From NCBI GenBank assembly GCA_017961385.1, contig JAGCXJ010000331.1:1-10070 (forward strand): DNA of 10,070 nt, given 5' to 3'. The DNA is from Lachnospiraceae bacterium (GTDB lineage Bacteria; Bacillota; Clostridia; Lachnospirales; Lachnospiraceae). The notes under the pieces are model-generated. The model had not been told where the DNA came from. It searched no databases and worked only from the letters and a program-made list of their open reading frames with translations. The position numbers were made by a program, and so were the translations under genes. This document shows, piece after piece, positions 1 to 5,849 of the stretch; the stretch's first letter is position 1, and each line of letters begins with the position of its first letter.

Positions 1-4
1 AATA

Positions 5-433
5 ATGAGTTTTGCAAAAAACCTGGTCGAATTAAGGAAGATCAATAATCTTTCGCAGGAGGATCTAGCCGAAAAGATAGGAGTATCAAGACAGACACTG
101 TCAAAATACGAGACCGGCGAATCACTTCCCGATATAGAAAAATGCGGTATGATCGCAAATGTTTTCGGAGTTTCACTGGATGATCTTATCTCATATGAAA
201 AGAGTGATTCACAAAACCTGGGATACGTTATCCCGCCGAAGGGAAAGCATATATTCGGAATGGTCAAGGTCGGAGACAAGGGTCAGATCGTAATCCCCGC
301 AAAGGCCAGAAAGATCTTCGATATAAATCCCGGTGATAACCTGATCGTTCTGGGAGATGAGGGACAGGGAATAGCACTCATAAAGGAAAAAGGACTTCTT
401 GGCCTGCTAAACAAAGCAAAGGAGATGTTTTAA
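5..433 (+). CDS. XRE-family helix-turn-helix regulator fused to an AbrB/SpoVT-like domain
   Basis: Probable DNA-binding transcription regulator of 142 residues acting in the cytoplasm. Residues about 5-62 form a typical Cro/CI (XRE) helix-turn-helix, with LSQEDLAEKIGVSRQTLSKY (residues 16-35) carrying the classic turn and recognition helix. A short linker follows (about 65-84), then a swapped-hairpin AbrB/MazE/SpoVT-type domain at about 86-128, seen in GQIVIPAKARKIFDINPGD (93-111), which matches the family pattern of a strand, 'IPA/R', 'LGI..GD' and a closing strand. Two DNA-binding folds in one chain suggest a transition-state or metabolic regulator. The ATG at position 5 gives the usual N-terminus for this class, but only four bases lie upstream, so its ribosome binding site cannot be seen. 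A terminator follows immediately. Its target is not indicated by the window; such regulators often sit next to the transporter or operon they control, which could lie upstream. Confidence 0.9.
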   Translation: MSFAKNLVELRKINNLSQEDLAEKIGVSRQTLSKYETGESLPDIEKCGMIANVFGVSLDDLISYEKSDSQNLGYVIPPKGKHIFGMVKVGDKGQIVIPAKARKIFDINPGDNLIVLGDEGQGIALIKEKGLLGLLNKAKEMF

Positions 434-438
434 GAAAT

Positions 439-464
439 GCCCGGTTTGAACCGGGCTTTCTTTG
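439..464 (+). terminator. Rho-independent terminator after the XRE-AbrB gene
   Basis: A perfect inverted repeat, GCCCGGTT-TG-AACCGGGC (439-456), is followed directly by a T-rich run (TTTCTTT, 457-463). In practice the inner bases would open to a 4-6 nt loop. It begins 5 nt after the stop codon and separates this gene from the lipoprotein gene. Confidence 0.88.
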
Positions 465-491
465 TAAATATCCATAGAAATGTGATAAACT

Positions 492-497
492 TATAAT
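492..497 (+). promoter_or_regulatory. Candidate sigma-A -10 box for the lipoprotein/GGDEF unit
   Basis: A perfect TATAAT stands between the upstream terminator and the lipoprotein start. No good -35 box lies at 16-18 bp upstream (the 17-bp position reads TATCCA), so the call rests on the -10 box and on its place. Transcription would begin near 504, leaving a leader of about 20 nt that includes the GGGAG ribosome binding site at 513-517. Confidence 0.5.
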
Positions 498-524
498 GAT
501 CGGATATATTACGGGAGAGTCAGT

Positions 525-2009
525 ATGTTAAATAAGAAGACAATAGTTAGAATGATCATCCTTTCGATGCTTCTTTCTGCTTTGGCAGGATGCGGAAAAA
601 AGGAAGATGAGTTTGACGATTATGCTCTGTTTCTGGATGAGGAAAAAACTGTAGAGGGGGAGGCTTCAGCCAAAGAAGAAACAGACAGTCAGGCATATGA
701 AAATAACGAGCAGCTCATAGAGAATAACAAGAGCGCAAAGTTTACAGAACCGGTTTTGAAAGCCGATGATCTGTTTGCGGATGCCGATCTTGATCAGTAT
801 ACACCGTTTCAGAATGAGCAAAACAGCTACTGCCTTATAAACGACGGATATGCGACACCTGTCTATGACAGAGAGGAAGGCCTATACTTCCCGTTCAGTG
901 CAGTAAATTCGTTTCAGTCAAATTTTAAGCTGAAGAAGGATAAGATAGCAGAAGTTGAACCGCTTGATATATCTTACAGCATCTATCACAAGAAAGAAGA
1001 AGGCAAAGAGGTGGCTGACGGTGTCTGCGTTTCTTCACCGCCTGAGGAATACGGCGGATATGCCGAGATGGTGATCGGAGCTTTTTCAGCCGGGTCGATG
1101 AACGGGTATTATCTTACGGATTATACGCTGTACTCTGACGGAACGGATTTTTCGGATGTAACACGTTCAAAGCTTGAGAAAGATCAGATAAAGACCCTCA
1201 TAAAAGAAAGAGGAGCTCTGGTGTCCGAGATACCTTCTGCGATCGACAAGGCTGTGAATATAAGCGGATATATGACATTAAATGTAGCTGAACTTCAGAG
1301 CAGAAATCTGACGGACGAAGCGGTAATAGTCGGTTGGGACGATGATTTCCCCGCACAGTTCTTTGAGCCGCAGGCATCAGACAAGGGAGCCTGGCTCATG
1401 CAGTTTTCGAATTCTTCCGAGTGGGGCAACAAGGGATATTTCTGGCTGTCTTATGATACACCGATGCCGTATATATCATCATTTGAGGTAAGTGATGCAT
1501 ACAGCGATGTGATCACGTACAACACGTTGCCGGTATTTGAATTAAAGACAGGAGATCTTACATCCGTTGCCAGTGTATATAAGCATCCGGGAACTCTTGG
1601 TGCGATAGGTTTCTATACCGATGATATGAACGTATCTGTAACCGTTGAGATCCTAGAGGGAAAGTTTGGGGAGATGATCGCCTCTAAGCAGAAAAATCTT
1701 GAGAATATCGGATATCACATCATTGAGCTTGATACACCGGTGGATGTGTCTGATTTTACGGTTGTTGTAAGAAGCACGGGAACGATCATGGTGGAAGGAG
1801 AATCATCGCCGTTTTATCTGCCAAAGACAAGCGCTGTGAGTGGTGTATCTTCGGGAGGCATGGTCGAATATGTTGTCACATCCGTTAAGGACCGTTCGTT
1901 TGCCGAGGTGGACGGCAAATGGGTAGATATGACGGATGAGAGCATAAAGCAGTATGTAGATGCTAAGAGGATAGCAAATGATCCTCAGATAACGGTAATG
2001 TACAAGTAA
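525..2009 (+). CDS. Lipoprotein with papain-like (C1A) fold lacking the catalytic residues, plus lectin-like domain
   Basis: Predicted surface lipoprotein of 494 residues. It has a signal peptide ending in a lipobox (LAGC, Cys23), then an acidic, low-complexity linker (24-95). Residues about 100-312 align by eye with the C1A peptidases that carry a lectin-like domain: YATPVYDREEGLYFPFSAV (109-127) corresponds to the family's 'VTPVKNQG..GTCWAFAA'; YGGYAEMVIGAF (176-187) to 'GGN...A..YL'; DEAVIVGWDDD (264-274) to 'NHAV.IVGWDD'; GAWLMQFSNSSEWGNKGYFW (288-307) to 'GAWIVKNSWG..WG..GYF'. In this alignment the catalytic Cys is Tyr121, the His is Glu265, the Asn is Phe294 and the oxyanion-hole Gln is replaced too, so proteolysis is very unlikely. 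Residues about 330-425 match the lectin-like beta-sandwich found after such peptidase domains (TLGAIGFYTDD, then GYHIIELDTPVDVSDFTVVV). A binding, adhesion or sensing role is inferred. The ATG at 525 is preceded by GGGAG at suitable spacing. The GGDEF gene follows after 4 nt. Confidence 0.82.
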   Translation: MLNKKTIVRMIILSMLLSALAGCGKKEDEFDDYALFLDEEKTVEGEASAKEETDSQAYENNEQLIENNKSAKFTEPVLKADDLFADADLDQYTPFQNEQNSYCLINDGYATPVYDREEGLYFPFSAVNSFQSNFKLKKDKIAEVEPLDISYSIYHKKEEGKEVADGVCVSSPPEEYGGYAEMVIGAFSAGSMNGYYLTDYTLYSDGTDFSDVTRSKLEKDQIKTLIKERGALVSEIPSAIDKAVNISGYMTLNVAELQSRNLTDEAVIVGWDDDFPAQFFEPQASDKGAWLMQFSNSSEWGNKGYFWLSYDTPMPYISSFEVSDAYSDVITYNTLPVFELKTGDLTSVASVYKHPGTLGAIGFYTDDMNVSVTVEILEGKFGEMIASKQKNLENIGYHIIELDTPVDVSDFTVVVRSTGTIMVEGESSPFYLPKTSAVSGVSSGGMVEYVVTSVKDRSFAEVDGKWVDMTDESIKQYVDAKRIANDPQITVMYK

Positions 2010-2013
2010 TGCT

Positions 2014-3471
2014 ATGAAAATGACAGAATCTCTTTTTGACAGTATCATAAATACAGCCCAGGACTGTGTATTCTGGAAGGACAGGGAAAGAAGATTTATA
2101 GGCGTGAATCAGGCATTTCTGGATTTCTACGGATTTGAATCCGCTGATGTTCTGATCGGAAAGACCGATGAGGATATGAAATGGCACAACGATCCCGAGC
2201 CTTTCAAGCAGGATGAACTTAGGGTACTTGAAGGACACAGCACCTACAAGGTTCAGGGCAAGTGCATAATTCGCGGCGAGGAAAGAGACATTATAGCCTC
2301 AAAAAGACCCATATATGAGGGGGATGAGATAGTCGGTCTTGTGGGGAGCTTTGTTGATGTCACGGATGTGCTGCGCAGGAACGGAGAACGTGAAAGAAAG
2401 CACTTTGCATATACAAGAGAAAAGCTGATCAAATATCCGTTTTTTGACAAGCTTCTAAACGATGTGGCTCTGGATGATATCCTTGATCCGCTTACGGGAC
2501 TGATAAACAGAGGTTATACGATGAATTATGTCAGATCCCTGATAATGAATGCCACACCATTTACATTTGTGATCCTGGATCTTGACAACTTTAAGTATAT
2601 CAATGATACATTCGGGCATCATGCCGGAGATATCGTACTTGAAAGCATTTCCGCCACTGTTTCTGACTATCTTGATGATCGTGGTATCGTGGGAAGGTTC
2701 GGCGGAGATGAGCTTCTTGTGATAAACCTTGAGGATACATCAGATGAAGACAGGGAAAGGTTCATGGAAAACATGTATCTTTCAGGCAAGGTTCTAAGAA
2801 GAAGTATCTATGTTGATGAACATGAGCTTTATATCACGGGAACAGCAGGCTGTGCTTCATTTCCTGATGATGCATCAAGCTATGAGGAGCTATTTTCTTT
2901 AGCCGACAAAATGCTCTATCTGGGAAAAAGCAGGGGAAGAAACTGCTACAATATCTACTCAAAGAAAGAGCATAGCGATCTTGATATAAAAAAGCTTGCC
3001 AAGCAGGGAGTATATACAAACATGAGCAGTCTCATGGCGCAGCTTGAAAAGGTCAGCGGATTTGAGAACAGACTTCGTGCGGTCATGAATCTTTTGCAGG
3101 GGGAACTGCATATAACGGATCTGTATTACTGCGCAAAAAACAAAAGACTTAGTTCTGTCATGGACAGATCTGTCGATGAAGATGTAAGCGATATCGATAT
3201 GATAATGGATGAGGACCTGTATTTCAGCAGCAATCTGGACGGGATCAGGGAGAAATGCCCTGTTACATATAATACGATGAATGACAAAGGGATCGGTCCT
3301 ATTCTCATAGCCAGGATAGGTCTTAACAGGGAAACGGACGGATATCTTGTGTGCGCCGAACAGAACAGTCAGCGCATATGGCAGGAGGACGAATGCGGCA
3401 TCATATATTTCATTGCCAAGGGACTTGCAGCATATATACGCTTAAGCGGTGACAGGATACCTGAAAGGTGA
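2014..3471 (+). CDS. PAS-GGDEF-GAF protein, probable diguanylate cyclase
   Basis: Cytoplasmic signalling protein of 485 residues with no membrane segment. Residues about 5-120 are a PAS domain (DCVFWKDRERRFIGVNQAF, 17-35; ending in VGSFVDVTD, 110-118). A short helical linker leads to a GGDEF domain at about 155-315: DPLTGLINR (158-166), the metal- and substrate-binding stretch LDLDNFKYINDTFGHHAGD (188-206), and the signature GRFGGDEL (227-234). The key metal and catalytic residues are present; the last signature position is Leu instead of Phe. The RxxD inhibitory site expected just upstream is absent (Asp and Gly at the Arg and Asp positions), so product inhibition through that site is not expected. 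Residues about 335-478 look like a GAF-type sensor domain (GYLVCAEQNSQRIWQEDE, 443-460), less certain. The likely reaction is making cyclic di-GMP from two GTP. No clear Shine-Dalgarno precedes the start, which lies 4 nt after the lipoprotein stop, so translational coupling is likely. An alternative in-frame ATG lies 6 nt downstream. Confidence 0.9.
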   Translation: MKMTESLFDSIINTAQDCVFWKDRERRFIGVNQAFLDFYGFESADVLIGKTDEDMKWHNDPEPFKQDELRVLEGHSTYKVQGKCIIRGEERDIIASKRPIYEGDEIVGLVGSFVDVTDVLRRNGERERKHFAYTREKLIKYPFFDKLLNDVALDDILDPLTGLINRGYTMNYVRSLIMNATPFTFVILDLDNFKYINDTFGHHAGDIVLESISATVSDYLDDRGIVGRFGGDELLVINLEDTSDEDRERFMENMYLSGKVLRRSIYVDEHELYITGTAGCASFPDDASSYEELFSLADKMLYLGKSRGRNCYNIYSKKEHSDLDIKKLAKQGVYTNMSSLMAQLEKVSGFENRLRAVMNLLQGELHITDLYYCAKNKRLSSVMDRSVDEDVSDIDMIMDEDLYFSSNLDGIREKCPVTYNTMNDKGIGPILIARIGLNRETDGYLVCAEQNSQRIWQEDECGIIYFIAKGLAAYIRLSGDRIPER

Positions 3472-3508
3472 TAAGAAAAAAATACTATTCAAGAAGCCGT
3501 TAAGGCAT

Positions 3509-3514
3509 TATAAT
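3509..3514 (+). promoter_or_regulatory. Candidate -10 box upstream of the aryl-CoA ligase operon
   Basis: A perfect TATAAT lies in the 110-nt gap between the GGDEF gene and the ligase gene. The -35 position is weak (TATTCA at 17-bp spacing). No terminator hairpin is visible after the GGDEF gene, so the ligase operon may be transcribed both from here and by read-through. Confidence 0.42.
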
Positions 3515-3581
3515 GAATCAGAACTTCATTTAAGCGATGAATGAGCACTGATCAATATCTATCATATGAAAGAGGTAACAG

Positions 3582-4889
3582 ATGGGAAAGTATTATCAAG
3601 AGGAGATCGAGACAGCGTCGAGAGAAGAGATCCTTAAGATCCAGAATGAAAAGATCGTAAAGCAGGTCAAGCATGTTTATGAAAATGTGCCGTATTATCG
3701 AAATCTCATGGATGAAAAGGGAGTAAAGCCCGAGGATATCAAGAGTGTTGATGATATCAAGAAGCTTCCTTTCTTATCAAAAGCAGATCTTAGAGATGCA
3801 TATCCTTACGGACTTTTGGGAACAGATTTAAAGAACTGTGTAAGAATACACTCAACAAGCGGAACAACAGGAAGAAGAGTTGTTGCATTCTATACACAGC
3901 ATGATGTTGATCTTTGGGAAGAGTGCTGTGCAAGAGCTATAGTTGCAGCAGGCGGTACCAAAGATGATGTTATCCAGGTAGCATACGGATACGGACTGTT
4001 CACCGGAGGATTCGGTGTTCACGGCGGATCACAGAAGGTTGGATGTCTTACACTGCCCATGTCATCAGGAAATACTGAGAGACAGATACAGTTTATGATG
4101 GATCTGGGTTCTACCATACTTTGCTGTACTCCTTCATATGCAGCGTTTATAGGTGAAAGCCTTGCTGAAAAAGGATACAAGCCTACCGATAACAAGCTTA
4201 AGGCAGGTATCTTCGGTGCCGAACCATGGACCGAAGAGATGAGAAGAGAGATCGAAAAGAGCCTGGGTATCAAGGCATATGATATATACGGACTTACAGA
4301 ATCAAGCGGTCCCGGTGTCGCATATGAGTGCGAAGAGCAAAAAGGAATGCATATAAATGAAGATCATTTCTATGCAGAGATAATAGATCCCGATACGGGT
4401 GAAACTTTACCTGAGGGTTCAAAGGGCGAGCTCGTGTTCACATCCCTTGATAAGGAAGCTTTTCCTCTTTTAAGATACAGAACAAAGGATATATGTGTCC
4501 TTACAAGAGAGAAGTGTGCATGCGGCAGAACACATATAAAGATGTGCAAGCCTATGGGAAGAAGCGATGACATGATGATCATCAGAGGTGTCAACGTATT
4601 CCCGAGCCAGATCGAAACAGTACTTATTAAAGAAGGTTATACACCTAACTACCTGATAGAGGTAGATCGAGTTAAGAATACGGATACGCTCGATATCAGC
4701 GTTGAACTCCAGCCCGGTCAGTTCTCAGATAAGGTTTCTGATATACAGGCCAAGGAGAAGGCTCTTGAGGGCGCAATGCGTACTATGCTTGGTATCGGTC
4801 CGAAGATCCATCTTGTTCCGCCAAAATCGATCGCAAGAAGCGAGGGTAAAGCAGTAAGGGTTATAGATAAGAGAAAACTACACGATTAA
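3582..4889 (+). CDS. paaK: Phenylacetate-CoA ligase family enzyme (aryl-acid:CoA ligase, AMP-forming)
   Basis: Member of the adenylate-forming superfamily, 435 residues, the usual length for PaaK-type ligases, which activate phenylacetate or related arylacetates to the CoA thioester with ATP through an acyl-adenylate. Visible motifs: the phosphate-binding loop STSGTTG (91-97); a core region with AYGYGLFTGGFGVHGG (134-149); FGAEPWTEEMR (211-221); the adenylate-binding YGLTE (236-240); LLRYRTKD (296-303); a CACGRTH segment (312-318) typical of the family; and the C-terminal ARSEGKAVRV (418-427) with the probable catalytic lysine Lys423. The small C-terminal domain begins near GRSDDMMIIRGVNVFP (326-341). 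AGAGG upstream of the ATG at 3582 serves as ribosome binding site. It is followed after 13 nt by a tandem-ACT protein, a pairing I recognise from other anaerobes, where an indolepyruvate ferredoxin oxidoreductase is often nearby; none is visible here. The exact acid substrate cannot be read from sequence. Confidence 0.93.
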   Translation: MGKYYQEEIETASREEILKIQNEKIVKQVKHVYENVPYYRNLMDEKGVKPEDIKSVDDIKKLPFLSKADLRDAYPYGLLGTDLKNCVRIHSTSGTTGRRVVAFYTQHDVDLWEECCARAIVAAGGTKDDVIQVAYGYGLFTGGFGVHGGSQKVGCLTLPMSSGNTERQIQFMMDLGSTILCCTPSYAAFIGESLAEKGYKPTDNKLKAGIFGAEPWTEEMRREIEKSLGIKAYDIYGLTESSGPGVAYECEEQKGMHINEDHFYAEIIDPDTGETLPEGSKGELVFTSLDKEAFPLLRYRTKDICVLTREKCACGRTHIKMCKPMGRSDDMMIIRGVNVFPSQIETVLIKEGYTPNYLIEVDRVKNTDTLDISVELQPGQFSDKVSDIQAKEKALEGAMRTMLGIGPKIHLVPPKSIARSEGKAVRVIDKRKLHD

Positions 4890-4902
4890 GGAGGGTTACG
4901 GT
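4888..4902 (+). promoter_or_regulatory. Strong ribosome binding site of the ACT-domain gene
   Basis: AAGGAGGGTTACGGT overlaps the end of the ligase stop codon and stands immediately before the ATG at 4903. The AAGGAGG core is a full match to the 16S rRNA anti-Shine-Dalgarno and fixes the start. The GGTTACGGT tail recurs ahead of the next gene. Confidence 0.8.
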
Positions 4903-5328
4903 ATGGCAATAAGACAGCTTTCGGTTTTCATCGAGAATAAAAAGGGCAAGCTTTCAGATGCGGTCAAGACCATATCAGAGGCAGGCATAAACATGAGAGC
5001 CATGAGCATCGGAGATTCTGATGACTTTGGCATACTCAGACTCATAGTATCGGATACGGCCAAGGCTTACAGTCTCTTAAGCGAAGATATGATCGTAAAG
5101 GTTACCGACGTTATAGCCGTAAAGATGAGTGACAAGGAAGGAGCTCTTTACACGGTACTCAGAGTATTGGAGAAGGCTGACATCAATGTTGAATATACAT
5201 ATGCCTTTACGGCAAGAGAACTGGGAGCATATGTGGTATTTCGTGTTAATGATGTTGAAGCTGCCGAAAAAGCACTTTCCGATAAAGGCATTGTGCTGAT
5301 GACAGAAGACGAGATCAGATCGATCTAG
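4903..5328 (+). CDS. Tandem ACT-domain protein, probable amino-acid sensor
   Basis: Small cytoplasmic protein of 141 residues made almost entirely of two ACT domains. The first covers about 3-68 (RQLSVFIENKKGKLSDAVKT, where the family has 'I..EN.PG.L'; then AGINMRAMSIGDSDDFGILR). The second covers about 70-140 (VIAVKMSDKEGALYTVLRVL, then ADINVEYTYAFTARELGAY). ACT pairs bind amino acids at their interfaces and usually regulate enzymes of amino acid metabolism. There is no catalytic or DNA-binding domain, so it presumably acts on a partner protein, most simply the aryl-CoA ligase encoded 13 nt upstream, with an aromatic amino acid as the expected ligand. Family knowledge supports ligand binding; the partner and ligand are inference. 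The strong ribosome binding site shows it is well translated. Confidence 0.9.
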   Translation: MAIRQLSVFIENKKGKLSDAVKTISEAGINMRAMSIGDSDDFGILRLIVSDTAKAYSLLSEDMIVKVTDVIAVKMSDKEGALYTVLRVLEKADINVEYTYAFTARELGAYVVFRVNDVEAAEKALSDKGIVLMTEDEIRSI

Positions 5329-5333
5329 CAAAA

Positions 5334-5349
5334 AAGGAGGTTACGGTCT
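5334..5349 (+). promoter_or_regulatory. Strong ribosome binding site of the thioredoxin gene
   Basis: AAGGAGGTTACGGTCT precedes the ATG at 5350 by a suitable distance. The string GAGG(G)TTACGGT is shared with the leader of the ACT gene, so both cistrons have nearly the same translation initiation region. Confidence 0.78.
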
Positions 5350-5652
5350 ATGAAAGTTGAACTCAATAACAATTTTGATGAGATAATAAGCAGTAACGCC
5401 AAGGTTCTCGTGGATTTCTACGCAGACTGGTGCGGACCCTGCAAGATGGTAGGACCGCTCGTAGCTCAGATAGCTGACGAACACGATGATGTTGCCGTTG
5501 TAAAGGTAAACGTGGATGATGAGATGGATCTGGCTGAAAAGTTCGGAGTGGCCAGCATACCGACGATCATTCTGTTTAAGGATGGCAAAGAGGCTAAGAA
5601 GAATATCGGTGCCATGAGCAAGGCACAGCTTGAAGAATTTATTTCAGATTAA
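5350..5652 (+). CDS. trxA: Thioredoxin
   Basis: Classical thioredoxin of 100 residues, slightly short for the family because the N-terminal strand region is reduced. The redox site is WCGPCK (27-32) with cysteines 28 and 31; the conserved VDFYADWCGPC context precedes it and the cis-proline loop ASIPTIILFKDG (68-79, Pro71) follows. It reduces disulfides of cytoplasmic proteins and receives electrons from a thioredoxin reductase not present in the window. It ends the ligase-ACT operon, starting 21 nt after the ACT stop, and is followed by a strong terminator. Whether it serves the ligase pathway or is a general housekeeping copy cannot be decided; the fixed WCGPC motif argues for a general disulfide reductase. 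Confidence 0.96.
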   Translation: MKVELNNNFDEIISSNAKVLVDFYADWCGPCKMVGPLVAQIADEHDDVAVVKVNVDDEMDLAEKFGVASIPTIILFKDGKEAKKNIGAMSKAQLEEFISD

Positions 5653-5655
5653 GAC

Positions 5656-5686
5656 ATACCGCTGCCGTTAAGGCGGCGGTATTTTT
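5656..5686 (+). terminator. Rho-independent terminator of the ligase-ACT-thioredoxin operon
   Basis: ATACCGCTGCC (5656-5666), loop GTTAA, GGCGGCGGTAT (5672-5682): an 11-bp stem with a single G-T wobble, running into a T tract (5682-5686). It starts 3 nt after the thioredoxin stop codon. Confidence 0.92.
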
Positions 5687-5771
5687 GCTAATTTGCGTGC
5701 CCCGACACGAAAAGTATACAGATTAATCATATATCATTACCCGACAAACACAAGAACTAGCATAATGCACA

Positions 5772-5801
5772 TTGATTTTTGCTGTTTTTGTTTGATATAT
5801 T
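5772..5801 (+). promoter_or_regulatory. Candidate sigma-A promoter for the xylanase gene
   Basis: TTGATT (5772-5777) and TATATT (5796-5801) are separated by 18 bp and each differs from consensus at one position (TTGACA would need two changes at its last bases; TATAAT one). Transcription would begin near 5808, giving a leader of about 40 nt with the AGAGAGGA ribosome binding site at 5833-5840. The region is very AT-rich, so chance matches are possible. A second TTGATA at 5807-5812 has no good -10 partner. Confidence 0.42.
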
Positions 5802-5849
5802 AACACTTGATACAGAGTAGTTTTTTTATTTTAGAGAGGATATAAAAAG

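Noticed and set aside
525..2009. Active cysteine peptidase annotation for the lipoprotein
   Set aside because: An automatic domain match would call it a C1 peptidase, but the Cys, His and Asn positions are Tyr, Glu and Phe in the visible alignment.
1963..2238. Minus-strand open frame across the lipoprotein/GGDEF junction
   Set aside because: Both + strand genes are well supported by domains here; the minus-strand translation has no family resemblance.
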